Assembly: GCA_907165275.2 (NCBI GenBank)
Contig: OU015660.1
Span: 8,496,501 to 8,560,500, forward strand
Direction: 5' to 3'
DNA from: Zygaena filipendulae
Taxonomy: Eukaryota > Arthropoda > Insecta > Lepidoptera > Zygaenidae
DNA length: 64,000 bases
Positions within the stretch are counted from its first letter, which is position 1; the number at the start of each line of letters is the position of its first letter. The position numbers were made by a program, and so were the translations under genes. This document shows positions 42,066 to 54,066 of the stretch, one piece after another. The notes beneath the pieces were generated by a model. That model was not told where the DNA came from and searched no databases. It saw only the letters and a list, made by a program, of their open reading frames with translations.

Positions 42066-45000
42066 TCAAACTGGTATAACTTTTAGATCTTTTTCGTCCA
42101 CATCTATTTCGTTTTCAAAGCTGTCTGCTTGCAAAATCCTTTTCGAGTCGTCTTTTTCTTGAGACTCCTTCAGCATAGCATCATTACGATTAATCGAATT
42201 ACTGATTTGATAGAAAATAATGTCGTCATCATCGCCTGCATTCTCGTTATTCTCTTTGTGTGTTAAAATTTTCTCTTCCACATTTTTGCCGTCATCGTTG
42301 TCGTCGAAAAACCAACCCACGAAACTGTTATACTAGAGGAAAAAATATACATATAAGTTAGTTAACATCGCACAAAGTTCTTACTTTAATATTATAATAA
42401 ATAAATAAATATAAGTTTGTTTGTTGGTTCGTTATTTGCACGAAAGAAACGTTGGGGAGTGACATATACGGGATATTTTTTAAGCAATGCGCAAAAAAAA
42501 TTTGGTGATTCAGTATCAGTAATAGAACACATTTCCATTATTTTTTCAAATGTTTTTTATATTTTTTTATCCGGCTTTAAATTAGCAAAATATGGAAACT
42601 ATCGTATTCGTAATAATATCAATGGGCGCGCGCACCGTGCAGCGTACATGTTGCGACGGGGGTGAAAGACCTCGATCAGCTGTCGGTACATTGTAACCCA
42701 CGTAAATACCTACCCGGACGAGCGCTTCGCGCGCAGCGGTGGCGGTGGCGAATAGAGTAGCCAAAAAAACTATACACACCGGCAGAATTAGCGGAACATA
42801 AAAAGGCAGAATATAGAAATAATTACGTATATATATTAAAACAAATAATAATTAGACGTGAAGTAATAGTTCACCTGAGGTTCACCGTAAAAAAATTATA
42901 TGATTTTTGAGAAGTACCAAGCTTCAAATAAACAAAAAATATCATATTTCATTGCAAAATGGCCGTAATATAAGTTTACAAGACTGCGGTATAAGTGATG
43001 CTTTTTCTGTACTAGTAGATAGCCTTAAGGCTTAGGTGACCAGCAGGGCAATTATGTAACTTTTGTTGCTCTCATATTTCAGTTTCAATCAGAAAAAATG
43101 TGATTTTGTGATAAATTAATCATGTTTACAACTTTGAAGTATGTTTATTTTGGTTGATTTCTAGATATTGTAGTCGTCAAAGCGTGCATATTATAATCGC
43201 AATACCGCCATGCTTTTGATTGCAATCGAAAAATGATAGAAACAAAAGTTATATACCTAATAGCCCCTCTGTTGCCAACAGTGGTATGATATGGTTTTGT
43301 GTGCATTGCTGGTTTTACAAAGAAATAATACAATCCTCATCGTAATTAGGTAGGTATCTATATCTTAAAAATAAATAACAAGATTTACTTCTAACATCTA
43401 ACAAGGCATGTTTGCTGATAAACAAACTTTACATATCCCATGTGATTGATTAAACAGCGAAGTTTGCATTTTATTACATCACCTCAATCGGGGTCCTGAT
43501 TCACTATGACCAACATCATTCCTTGCCGGTAACGCGCGTGCTCGTAACATAATCCTAAACGCTCTAGATTGAAAAAGTAACAAACTAGTATTCTGTATGT
43601 CATGACAAGTTGTCTAGGTTCTTTTGAAGTGAAAACTTCTTTGGCCACGTTGAGCGATTTTTTTTTTCCAGTGGAAAGTCTTTGTGTACCTACCTACTAT
43701 TTTCTTTGGCACATTGTTGTAACGCTCCATGTTTTACTCATAAGGTTGACTAAGTTTGTTGTTGAGGATGGAAGCCGTGACGAACTCACGCGCCTGTGGC
43801 TGCAGTTATCGACTAGTCGCCATTTTGTGTATTTACCCTCAGCAAGCATGTTTTCTCAAGATAAAACCACGTGTTCAGTGCAGGGAGCAAACCACACCAA
43901 ACCACTTTGTAATGTAACATTAGATCTTAACACAAGATCTAACGTTACTATGTGAAGATACACACAATAAGATATAAAGACAATAAGATGTAAAATATTA
44001 ATATGTATGATGTTACCAATTGCTTCATATAATTTACGACACCTCCCAATACAGAGCTCTCATTTTCCTTAATACCTTCAGTTGAATCACCATATGTCTG
44101 AAAGATAAAGAAAGTTAAAAAATAAAAATAAAAAAAATAATGTACCTACTTGCTTAGTAGGTATAAAATTCTACTATGTTAAAAATTAAACTCACAAAAT
44201 CTTGTAACTATTTGACCTATGAAGCTTTGCAGGTTGATAGTTTGGGGAGCAGAAGTTAGCTAAAATAGTACATTGTTATCCTAGGGGTGAAAGTAACCTT
44301 CAAAGTCTTTCTCCCGAGGGTAACACTGTGCTTTTCATTACGAATGCAAGGAAAGTCAAAATAAAAATAGGAATTAGCTAAAGAAAAAATGAGTGAAGAT
44401 CGGATAGTCGCTTGACACTTTCCCACCTATTTCTTTTTCTTTGGCCGGCTAGCTATTCAGCCAGTATTTTTTATTTACATTGTGGCGACCTAAAAAAAAT
44501 ATTTTCTTTAATTATTAAGTATTAATTAAAGAAAATAAAAAAATATAAATAGGAATTAGCTTAAGAAAAAGTGAGTGAATTTTATTTTAATTAATACCTA
44601 CTTAAACTTTACGTTATTTCAATTTTACATCGCGCTGGCTGTATAGAAAGTTGAAACATGGTTCAATAGAAATGTGAAAATAGACCTAGTTTTTTTTAAT
44701 AATTTGACAGTGGTCAGTTGAAAGCGATTCTCCCTAGGGCTGAAAAGGGTTACTTTCAACCCGCTTCTCAGGCAACTTCAGACCTACTTTCCGAGTATGA
44801 GTAATGAAAAAATATTTTACGCTTAAATTGTGTATATTCTGTTAAAAAAGGTCCTTAGAGAATTCCGAAATACACGTAAGTAGAACCTCGGGAAAATGCT
44901 GATTGTCAAAATTTACTTATATCACATCTTAAAGGATAAAAAAGTTCACTCATTGGACATAAAATAACCGAAAATTGCTGTGGTTTGCTATTATAATAAG

Positions 45001-45093
45001 TAGGTCTCTTAAGTAATTGTAAAACAAAAGCAGGTAAGTACTTACAAGACAGTAGTAACACGATAAGTATAAAATAAATACAATTATTTTCAT
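42066..45093 (-). CDS. Gene 4: acidic secreted protein, three coding exons
   Basis: Coding exons are 45046-45093, 44017-44097 and 42066-42332, all phase 0, with donors GTAAGT and GTAACA and acceptors TCTTTCAG and TTCCTCTAG. The product is about 131 residues. Exon 1 is a signal peptide, MKIIVFILYLSCYYCL; an in-frame ATG lies upstream, but this start gives the better signal peptide. Exon 2 is TYGDSTEGIKENESSVLGG plus VVNYMKQL. Exon 3 begins YNSFVGWFFDDNDD and is dominated by D, E, N and K, with DDDDIIFYQI and SFENEIDVDEKDLKVIPV at the end. No cysteines follow the signal peptide, and much of it should be disordered. I do not recognise the family. Gene order, strand, signal-only first exon and intron phases match genes 1-3, but there is no clear sequence similarity, so kinship is an inference. 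Confidence 0.65.
42333..44016. other. Intron 2 of gene 4
   Basis: It holds a GC-richer patch (about 42620-42760) and the MITE left half at 43491-43660. An open frame at 43602-43955 crosses that MITE and is not called. The inverted pair AGATCTTAACACAAGATCT lies at 43921-43941. Confidence 0.4.
43491..43660. mobile_element. Left half of a CCTTATTCAGTATGACC-type MITE
   Basis: GGTCCTGATTCACTATGACC, ACCAACATCATTCC and a TCTGTATGTCATGAC block match 55259-55480 in order. I cannot find the right end. Confidence 0.5.
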
Positions 45094-45170
45094 AGTGAAC
45101 TTTAATGAATAATGTTGCGATGCCAAGGAACAATAAAGTAACAATAAAAAGTGCGCATATTTTTTTCTAA

Positions 45171-45204
45171 ACTGAAGAGTATACCTAATAGTACGGTTAT
45201 CTAT
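45171..45204 (-). promoter_or_regulatory. Possible core promoter of gene 4
   Basis: An initiator TCAGT (45171-45175 on the - strand) lies about 80 bp before the ATG, with ATAGATAA 31 bp upstream of it in the TATA position. The TATA match is weak. Confidence 0.3.
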
Positions 45205-45359
45205 GCAAATGACTAATGTACCTACTTAAACTTTGTAAAGTCACGTACATAACGATCCCAAGACGTGTTGTTAAAACATGTAATAAACTCAGTGCTAAGT
45301 CAGTTCTTTGAGTCATCGGTGACAAGGTAGTTGAATATTCTGCCTCTTATATAATATTA

Positions 45360-45576
45360 TCTATACCTACGCCTATATATACAAAAATGAATCCACGGAA
45401 TGAATCCCTATTTCCCTTGGCCACGGCATCATGCGTGAACAGCTGGACCGATCCCCATTAAGTTTGTGGTACACGTTGTCAGGGGTACAGAGAAGGACAT
45501 AGGTATGGTATTTTTATTCCGGAATTCCCGCGGAAAGTACGCAATCGCCGCGGGTAAAACCGCGGGGTGTAGCTAG
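45360..45576 (+). mobile_element. Complete Lep1-like Helitron
   Basis: The TC start at 45360 (T precedes it) and the 3' end CGCCGCGGGTAAAACCGCGGGGTGTAGCTAG before T. Confidence 0.75.
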
Positions 45577-45595
45577 TTATTAATAGTATTGAGAA

Positions 45596-45766
45596 CTAGC
45601 TGTTCCACGCGGTTTCACCCGCGAAATTCCGGGACAAAAAGTACCCTATGTCCTGTTATGTACCCCTGACAATATGTATGCAAAACTTCATGATGAGTGG
45701 TTGAGACGTTAAGGCGTAAAAGCGTAACAGACAGACAGACAGAGTTACTTTTTGATATTAGTATAG
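45596..45766 (-). mobile_element. Lep1-like Helitron, tail to tail with the previous one
   Basis: CTAG at 45596 after A, GCTGTTCCACGCGGTTTCACC, and a GACAGACAGACAG run before the decayed 5' end at TTGATATTAGTATAGG. Confidence 0.7.
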
Positions 45767-46426
45767 GGACTTGCTATTCGCCACATGTTTCGTCTGCGGA
45801 ATATTCTATAAATTCCTTGGGGCATTTACATTTTCTTAGATGAAAAGTGTTTCTGGATTGATGGTGTTGCTGAAGTATAGGTAGGTATACGAAATTTCAT
45901 GAAAATGCGGTCAGCCGTTAGGCAGATTAGCTTGGACAGAAAGACAGGTCAAAATTTGAACATGTAGTAATAACAAATAACTCTCTGAACTCAATTGAAG
46001 GCAGTTAATTCGATTTTACAGACAGACACTTAAATCACATTTAAAAAGAAGGTTCAACTTACTTATAAAAAATTTCAAAATTCCACCATAGGTTTTTATT
46101 ATTATGACGAGGTTTCAGATTAAAAAAAAAAAACAATAAAAATAATTATAATTTGCGGTCATTGAAACAATAATAATATGCGTGTAAAAACAGAACAAGG
46201 CAAGATAACACACGTTTCGCTTATTAAATCCAAACGTTTGAACATTTCCACCGACGGTTGTTTGTTTAGGATGCTGCAATTTTGTCAAGGTGTTATTTTG
46301 TCAAGCTGTCTGGTGTTGCGGTAATTTTTTAATGAAATTATCTTAAATATCACAAATTTTATGTATTAAAACACATTCGAGCTTTAATCTAGCACACTAC
46401 TCTGTACTATTTAAAATTGGGTCTAA
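45767..46426. other. No gene seen
   Basis: Part of 45780-45960 (GAAAATGCGGTCAGCCGTTAG, GATTAGCTTGGACAGAAAG) looks like a decayed Helitron relative without ends. Nothing else. Confidence 0.35.
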
Positions 46427-46899
46427 TCTATATAAATAAAAATGAAGCGTATAACTTGCAAATGACTGCAACAAATTGGATAAACCCTTTTTTTATTCAT
46501 TATTGTCAGGATAACATTTTTGTAAAAGAAGTCTGGAGTTCCTGCGCGAACTCACACGGGTGAATCTACGAAACGGTTGGACTGATTTTGATAGAAGTTT
46601 CACTGCTAATTAGCTGATGATGATGAGCGATAAGTCTCCATGAACATAATTATTTTTATTTTATTAATATTATTATATATTGTTATGTAAGAGATATATT
46701 TTAGTAATCTATTATTTTTAATTATTATTATTATTGTTTTTATTTATTGACTATTCAAAAGCGCCTGTAAAGGATTAATTGAATAAAAACATTTTGATTG
46801 ATTGATTGATTGATGTCATTAGGAGTAAATTATACTTTGGAGTTCCTGTGGGATTCCTAAACTTAAACTCATGCGGGTGAAACCGCGGGGCATATCTAG
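46427..46899 (+). mobile_element. Lep1-like Helitron split by a retroposed tail
   Basis: The 5' end A|TCTATATAAATAAAAATGAAG is at 46427, and the 3' end GCGGGTGAAACCGCGGGGCATATCTAG is at 46875-46899. Between about 46620 and 46820 is sequence ending GAATAAAAACATTTTGATTG and a (GATT)n run, the look of a non-LTR retrotransposon 3' end. Confidence 0.55.
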
Positions 46900-46901
46900 T
46901 T

Positions 46902-47202
46902 CTATAATAAAAGAGTATACGATCCGTGATTCTGTAGGTACCTACATTGATTATTTTTAGTAAAAATTTAGAAGGGACGATAAAAGATGATAATGAGTAA
47001 CCAACCACAAAAAAGTTTTTAAAATTCTTTTCTGTTTGTCTGTTTATAAAATCTCCGAATCTACTGTACGGATTATCATGCGTTTTTCACAGGTAGATTA
47101 AATTTAGTATGAAGCGTCATAATAATTATATTAAGCTTTTTTTTTTCAAATTGGATTTCGAGAAAAACGTTTTACCCAGGTGAAACCGCGGGGCATGGCT
47201 AG
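46902..47202 (+). mobile_element. Lep1-like Helitron, long subfamily
   Basis: It starts within TTCTATAATAAAAGAGTATACG directly after the previous CTAG. The 3' end is AGGTGAAACCGCGGGGCATGGCTAG before T. Head to tail with 46427-46899. Confidence 0.7.
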
Positions 47203-47225
47203 TTGTGAGTATAATTTTAATAATA

Positions 47226-47245
47226 TAATAATAATAATAATAATC
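47226..47245. repeat. (TAA)n microsatellite
   Basis: Six or seven uninterrupted AAT/TAA units. Confidence 0.8.
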
Positions 47246-47683
47246 ATTTATTTGCATAAGACATTGTTCTAAAAGATGGGTACATTGTTAATTTTGATTA
47301 AGTTCTAATGTCTAGTCATTGAGTGACATGCAAAATATATTAAATTCAATCAATTCATCACAATAATTAAATGTCAAAACGAATGTAATTTCAAAATGTT
47401 AATGTCAATGAAGAAATTAATAAACACAAATTAATAGTCAACTTTTCTGTCCAGGAAGTCTTGCTTTAAGATAATTTGTTTGAATTAATAGGTGTAATTT
47501 TTAACGAAGAACTTATTCAAACCTTCGATTTACATGTACCTAGTATAATAATAAAACTGACTAAAAACACTGATAAACTCCTTCAATAAAACAAAACCTT
47601 ACATAAAGCGATGGTTTACGCGGGTGAATGAACTATAAACTCATATTTAATTTGTCGAAGTTACATCGGCAAAACAAAGGAAA
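47246..47683. other. No gene seen
   Basis: Nothing supportable. Confidence 0.35.
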
Positions 47684-48000
47684 GTGGCGTTGATTGACCC
47701 AACCCACACGGTGCGGTGCGGCTCAGGTACGGCGAGCGGCGCCGCTGCGGTATATTACATACAAAAATGCGTTGTGGCTACACGGCGCCTTGCGGCGCGC
47801 TCCGGCGCCGCGCCGCGCTCGCATCGGAGTCGAGACGAGGCGGGGAGGGGAGTTAGCGGCTCGCTGTTGTACGCTTACTCTTTTTGTCGCCGCTGCGGCG
47901 TCGCGCTACCCGTGTGGTCGCCAGTACGGCGAAATGGCTTGCGCTGCAGTGCCACACCGCATCTTGTGGATTGGCACTTAGGGTATGGTCCGTCAGCGCG
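47684..48000. other. GC-rich island, possibly a MITE
   Basis: Strongly GC- and CG-rich within AT-rich intron. The ends CCACACGGTGCGGTGCGG and CACACCGCATCTTGTGG are imperfectly inverted, and GCCGCTGCGG occurs at both sides of the centre, so a small transposon is plausible. The long frames on both strands follow from composition. Confidence 0.45.
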
Positions 48001-48083
48001 TCGTCCGTCGTTAATATTTTTTTTATGAATAATTAGACACAAAAAAAAAATATATATTTTAAGATATTCGTGACAATCGAACA

Positions 48084-48109
48084 GAAGGAGGGTATTCATA
48101 CCCTCCTTC
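48084..48109. repeat. Short perfect hairpin
   Basis: GAAGGAGGGTA and TACCCTCCTTC with a four-base loop. No gene ends nearby. Confidence 0.75.
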
Positions 48110-48614
48110 AGTACTTTCCTCGTTTAAGCTCACCTCCACCCTGTATACTATACAGAACGCTCGTTACAACGAATTTGCTCTAACTTTGTGAGGAACTGTT
48201 TCGCAATCAGTGACTAACTTTGTTTTGCAATTAAATAAAATTGAAAGCATTCCGTGGATTCCGTGTAAATAAAAACTTTGTCCGTATTCCTTCAACTATA
48301 CAGGCAAAAAAAAAACAGGTTAGTTTATAAAGAAGAATTACTCTGAATTTCACGATACCATTCATATAATTTCGTCAATAAATATATCAATGAAATATAA
48401 CATCAGCGCTTCCTTTATTCCTTATCTCACTCAGACGTTTGACCTGTAAAAATGGTATCTATATTATGTCGTGGTCACATCTGATAATTAATTGGCCACC
48501 TAATGATCTATCAAATTTTGTCTTTGGCGCATCGCCGACCACTAGCGCGGTACGCTCGCTACGCTCGTTCGGCTTGCGTGACTTGGTCACCAGTACAAAC
48601 CTAACCTAACTAAT

Positions 48615-49556
48615 GTCCGTATTCCAGAACCAGTTACCCAAGTCATGAATATAGTTTTAAAACTAACTTTATATAAAGCTATGATTTTAGAACTTTACTT
48701 GAAACGAGATTCATCAATCAACAATCATGAATATTTCGTTATTCTAGAATGATTTGTTAATTCTTTGTGTTTCTTCTGGGGCAATAAAGAATATTTGAAT
48801 TGAAGTGAATTATTGAACGACGCTTGAGTATTAAACTATACTCAAGATTTAATCTTTCTTTTCGTAAGTTCTGTCAAGACCACTCAGTTTTTGGCAACAT
48901 TAACATTTTCGAGGATATGGATTACTTACTATGAAAATTTATTTGATTTGGGCAGTGGACGTATTATACCTCTCTGTGATTTAATTCTAGGCACTTTCTT
49001 CAATGCAGCACTCACATTGTCAGTTTTTTATTCTCAATAATGTGTTTAATTTTAATATTTTAAAATTAGAACAAGGATTTATTGCAAACAAAAATTAGAT
49101 TTCGTTCGTTGTTTGCGTGGTTTTTGTTTATTTTATACCATGCCTGACAGACATATGCCACATTCCGTTTTACGTACGAAATTCGTTAAAATCACAAGAC
49201 ATTATTATTCCTGGTCATTTAAACTGCGTGGAACGGAATAAGTTTTGTGTCTAGTACCATGGCCTACAATTTCAAACCGTACAACGATGCTAAATACTAA
49301 TTTGTACATTTAACTAACTTATTTTACTTGAAACTGGCTAAATGTATTATATGCGAAATCCAATAAAATGAAAAAAGAAAAGAACAGCAGACTTATACCA
49401 ATCAGAGAAAATCATTCAAAATTAAGACTTAAGACTAGTTTCAAGTGAATAGAACTTAAAATGCACTCTATAATAAAATATACGCTGGAGTTATGATCTG
49501 AGCTTAAAACTAATCTTAAGTGAAACGTGATCTGAGTCACCTTCTGGAATACGGAC
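48615..49556. mobile_element. Large MITE with GTCCGTATTCCAGAA ends
   Basis: GTCCGTATTCCAGAA (48615-48629) and TTCTGGAATACGGAC (49542-49556) are exact inverted copies. Inner blocks (ACTTGAAACGAGATT / TTTCAAGTGAATAG) are also mirrored. About 940 bp, no protein. Confidence 0.75.
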
Positions 49557-50460
49557 CTACGAATGTTGGGGAGCTCTACGTCCTGCCTAAAGCCAAAAAG
49601 TAGGTAGGGTGTAACTAGACACTACTCGTTATCAGTTCATGATGTGGCCGACCATTTCATGAAATGGCCGGCCACATCTTGGATTGGTCAATTCTTAAAT
49701 GTGGCCACGACATTTATACATATACACTATTAAGCTTTTATTATCTTACTCTGACGTTCGACCTATAAAATGTTGTCAATATACAAGCTAAGTTACTCGT
49801 TTACTATCAATAATAATAATGTCAATTATTATTTTAATAATATTTAGTACCTATGTACTCATTTACATATACCTAAAACTGTATGGTGTAGTTTATTTGA
49901 AAACCGAGTAGGTATCTATTATAATAAATAAAATCTATAATAATTTATAATAAGCACAGACTTCCAGCATCATCCTCAAAATGGTAGTTATAGTAAGTAT
50001 GTGAGAAGAATTTTAAATTTGATTTGATAGAAAATCTATTTTTTATCGGCGATCTCCGATCTTGCTCGATAAGTATCACTCGATAGTCGATACCGAATCC
50101 AACAAATTGCATTCGATGCTGATACGATTTCAATTAACTCGGCACAAGTCACACAGGCGGTTTGACTTTATAACCTTTTATCTAAGAGGTAACGCAGGTA
50201 AATATCGTAATAGAGTAAAAGTACAGAAAATATATTATAATGTGAATGTGAGCAAAGTCTCAGAAGTCAAAGATTTTTTTCCATTTCTGACGCGTGATCA
50301 AATCAACGTGGTTCACTCATAAGTTATATATGTATGTAACAAATGGTAACAAAGGTAGCTGACAAACATTTTATCGTGGAATACCTACCAAGGTAAAATT
50401 TTTGTCAGAGTGGTTCATATGAAGTTTATTTAAAATAATGTTCTGTACAACTTATTTGAA
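49557..50460. other. No gene seen; repeat blocks shared with 48418-48560
   Basis: ATGTGGCCGACCATTTCATG, GTGGCCACGACA and CTCTGACGTTCGACCTATAAAA near 49640-49770 resemble CGTGGTCACATC and CTCAGACGTTTGACCTGTAAAA near 48430-48485, in reverse order, which hints at a wider element around the MITE at 48615. Confidence 0.4.
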
Positions 50461-50670
50461 CTAGCTGTTCCTCGCAGTTTCACTCGCATTAATTTTGGAG
50501 TTCGCGCAGGAATTCCGGGATAAAAACTTTTTATCAATAGCGTCTTTCTCTAGATGATTGAAAAAGTCGTTCTCGTTATGGCTCGATCAAAGGAAATGAG
50601 GATTCATTTTCATATTTTTATTGAATACTAGCTGTACCCCGCGGTTTTACCCATACAATATAGTTTTAAA
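50461..50670 (-). mobile_element. Two Helitron 3' fragments
   Basis: CTAGCTGTTCCTCGCAGTTTC at 50461 and CTAGCTGTACCCCGCGGTTTT at 50629. Both lose similarity within about 70 bp. Confidence 0.55.
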
Positions 50671-50712
50671 AGTATTTGTTAAAATTATTTATTTATACAT
50701 CTACTTTACATA

Positions 50713-51006
50713 TCTATACATATAAATAAAATTGAAGTGTCTGTTGGTAGTTCCAACTTTTCACTAAATGCATATAAAAGTATATACTTACGGTACTTAC
50801 ATAAAAATATTATTTTTTAAAATTTTTCTCTGTCTGTCTGTTTGTTCCGGCAAATCTCTGAAACGGCTGGACTGATTTTAACGGGACTTTCATAGGCAGA
50901 TAGCTGATCTTATAAGGAGTAACGTAGGCTACTTTTATTTCAGAAAAAATAGTTCCTGCGGGAATACTAAAACCCACGCGGGTGAAATCCCGCGGCACAG
51001 CAGCTG
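50713..51006 (+). mobile_element. Lep1-like element, second subfamily
   Basis: A|TCTATACATATAAATAAAAT, the TTCCGGCAAATCTCTGAAAC block, and a 3' end CGCGGGTGAAATCCCGCGG with CAGCTGA in place of CTAG. Confidence 0.65.
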
Positions 51007-52199
51007 AGTGATAAAAGAAGCGGATTTGAACTCAATGACTCAATATAGAAAAAAAATCGAGTCGATAAAAAAAAAACTTAAAAGTGGAGTGTTGTGTATA
51101 CTATGGTGGAATATAATAATCGCAGTGGTGGTTTTATTGAAAGCAAGGAGATATAGGACGTTTCGAGCTAATTTTTCGGTTTCTCGAAGAGTTCCGAGAT
51201 AGAATTTGCTGTACCGACGAATTGATTGAATTGAATTTTCAAAGAGACTGATACACAATGATTACGAAATTCTAGTTACGATTATGATTGGAGCGATCTC
51301 AAATCTGACAATATAAAAGTTTAAGATAATGAACAATTATAACATCTATAGAAATTTTGTAGATTAATCTGAGAGCAGAGTTACAAAACATTTAGTAAAA
51401 CTGAATATAAGTTTATCTTTATTAGTAAATTGATATTTCTGTGATATTTTATGTAGGTATCTACATTTAATGGTTTTCGAATATTTCCTAAGTAGGTACC
51501 TGGCTATATAATTGTAAAGTTTTTAAATTATTAATAGGCAATAACAACGGTAAATTTCCTAAAAACTTTAGCTTAGCTTACAAGACTAGAAATATCAATG
51601 TACCATTACTACTTGCTAAAAACTCATGAGAGTAGCAATACTTTTCGTGACGATTCCTCAGATATTGGTGCACAACTTGTTTCGAGATCAGTAGACAGAC
51701 TAGTAACGTAAGGAAAAAAAGGGGTTAATATGCAGAAATTATTTTTAACATGCTTTATTAATCTATCTGCTTTTAAATAAATGTTCAATCGAAATTCATG
51801 AAATGTTGTGCGTTTTTACGTTCATAATTTGTTTTTTTTTATTATAGTTTAAAAACTCTTTTGTTTAGAACGTAATTATTATCTTATACAGATATTGTAT
51901 GCCTTTACTAGAACCAAAGCAAAATTTCAGTTCTACAACAAGAAGTGAACGAAAAATCTATTAAAGTTGGATCGGAAAAAAATGCATTTTTAAAAATAGC
52001 TTGTTGAACTGAACTTTCTTATTCATGAAAAACTACGTAAGTTTTCACGTCTCTTTTTACACTTTTACAGTTTTTCTATTGATAGCATCTATAACATGTA
52101 CCTACCTATACACAAACTTGCGGTGCGTCAGTCTGCCAAAAAGTAGAAGATGGCTAGCTACCAATTTGTTTTTCTTTTCGTAATTATTATCAAGGGAAA
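51007..52199. other. No gene seen
   Basis: A 64-codon + strand frame at 51008-51202 has one possible membrane stretch (ILWWNIIIAVVVLL) but no other support. The rest is AT-rich and featureless. Confidence 0.4.
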
Positions 52200-52272
52200 G
52201 TTTGTATCAAAGAAAACAGGGAGTTCCTGCAGAAATTTCGATTCACACGGGTGAAAACGTGGGCACAGCTAG
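52200..52272 (+). mobile_element. Helitron 3' fragment
   Basis: GGGAGTTCCTGCAGAAATTTC and CACGGGTGAAAACGTGGGCACAGCTAG before T. Confidence 0.55.
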
Positions 52273-52996
52273 TTTTAAAAAAAATATGCTTACCTCTGGC
52301 ATCAAAGAGGAACAGAATGTGTACTAAATTAAAGAAACATTCACACTTACAGTTAGGTATTTTATAGGGATTTTTTTGGCATCTGTACATAACATTTATG
52401 GATTTACTATTGCTACGTTTTTCCGTGTAAGCTTCGATGCGATGCGCGTCGAGCAAACATCTGAAGTGTCTTCGCTGGCACAGGTGTGTTTGTGTTTCAT
52501 TACGTGAACTCGCTACACCCCTTTATGATAGATATCTATTGGGACTCCGTTCCAATAGGTAGGTACATACGAGTATTAAACATTTTAAGTTATTAAAACA
52601 TTTTAAGCTTTTTACACCTACTAGTTTTGTATGTTCGTAAAACGTAGAACGAAAAATCAACCCTACGCAAAACCGTACATCCAAACTTCACAATCTTACA
52701 ATCGTAGAAACTACCTCGGGGGCAGACAAAATAACAGAGAAAACCTTAAATAAAGAAGTGGATTAACGCGGGTGAGTGACCTTCACATTAGATTTGTATA
52801 GGCGCACCTGTGGTAAAAGAATTGGACGTTTTCTGTGAATTTTTTTTTTATAAATTTTCGTGATTAATTTTTTCTACATATTTTTTTTATAAGTACATAT
52901 TTGATACCAGAATCGGATACTAATCCTCCATCCCTTCCCTGGCTTAACCTTGTACCCCATCTTTTTTACTGTATATTTTTTATTTTGTATATTTTA
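52273..52996. other. No gene seen
   Basis: Nothing supportable apart from A/T runs. Confidence 0.35.
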
Positions 52997-53416
52997 TCCC
53001 ACCAAAAACATATTCATGTAAAATGATGCCAAGACGAGTCCACATGACCGGCACTGTCAAAAAGTTATCAGATCTCATGTACAGTCAAGCTTATAACTCT
53101 ACGCACCCTAACTCTACAAGGCGTAACTGCTTAAACTCTACACCTTAGTCAGAATAAGTGGCTTGGCCATTGCGCTCCATTCACATGAGCGTAAGATGAA
53201 AAATACATTTCTGTTATACGAAGGTTTTTGCAGTAACGAAACGGCCAAGCCACATAATTATTCCAACTAAGGTGTAGAGTTTGAGAAGTTAGGCCTTGTA
53301 GAGTTAGGGTGTATAGAGTTATAAGCTTGGCTCTACATGAGATCTGATAACATTTTGACAGTGTCCGTCGGTCTCGTCTTGGCATCATTTTACATGAAAA
53401 TATTTTTGGTGGGATT
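52997..53416. mobile_element. Foldback element, copy 2
   Basis: TCCCACCAAAAACATATTCATG at the left and ATATTTTTGGTGGGA at the right, with the same inner GATGCCAAGACGAGTCCA / GTCTCGTCTTGGCATCAT pair as 7008-7437. Confidence 0.75.
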
Positions 53417-53429
53417 TCCTTTTTTTTTG

Positions 53430-53745
53430 TTTTTTGTGCATTAATATTAGCTTACATGCCAAATTTAAGCTTTCTAGTACATTAGGAAATACCCTAAGAA
53501 CTTTGATGATCATTAGTGAATCAGTGACGAAATCAAGGTTTTTTTAGATATCAATAAAATCTAAAGTCTATAAGAGCTATGCAATTAAAACTTTATACGT
53601 TTGATAAATCCGCTATTGACAACATATCCCAAGAATTTCGTTTATGTGGTATAATCCGAACCCAAGTTATAAGGGTTCAAAAAACTCTGAAGCGCGTCGA
53701 GAAAAGATAGGTAGTGCTCCCGCTTCGCTTGCCTCGTCTAAAAGT
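53430..53745 (+). repeat. Module shared with 6597-7005
   Basis: TAGGAAATACCCTAAGAACT, TTTGATGATCATTAG, TCCGCTATTGACAACATATC and AGTGCTCCCGCTTCGCTTGC match 6597-7005 in reverse. It lies next to a foldback copy, as there. Confidence 0.7.
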
Positions 53746-54066
53746 AATAAGTGTTAAAAATAATATAATTAATACCTACCTATATCTATGTATGTGACTA
53801 GTGTGTATGCAAATGTGTGCCACAATTCCGAGTTTATAATATTAGTGAATAGGTATCAAGGATTCGTAGTTTGCATGATGTACGTATTTCATTCAATGAA
53901 TTTCCTCGTAAAACCGGTCGGTTCCTGCGGCTGCACCTGGTGCTTTTTCAATAACAAACTATGTAGGTAGGTACATCGCGAGATTCAGGACATTTATACA
54001 GAACAATGTTGAGCGAACTACTGTGGAAAAGACGGATTACGGTTATAAAATACCTATAGTTGTTAA
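53746..54066. other. No gene seen
   Basis: A 60-codon frame without domain or splice support. Confidence 0.35.

Noticed and set aside
43602..43955. 117-codon + strand frame
   Set aside because: It runs across a MITE fragment and lacks a domain; it lies in gene 4's intron on the other strand.
44950..45144. Longer start for gene 4 at the upstream in-frame ATG
   Set aside because: The upstream residues are polar and would bury the signal peptide; the inner ATG gives a standard signal sequence.
47684..48028. 114-codon GC-rich frame as a gene
   Set aside because: Several frames are open at once because of GC-rich composition; Arg/Ala/Ser-rich translation without a domain.
48084..48109. Hairpin as a transcription terminator
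   Set aside because: Intrinsic terminators of this kind are bacterial; no gene ends here and the DNA is insect.
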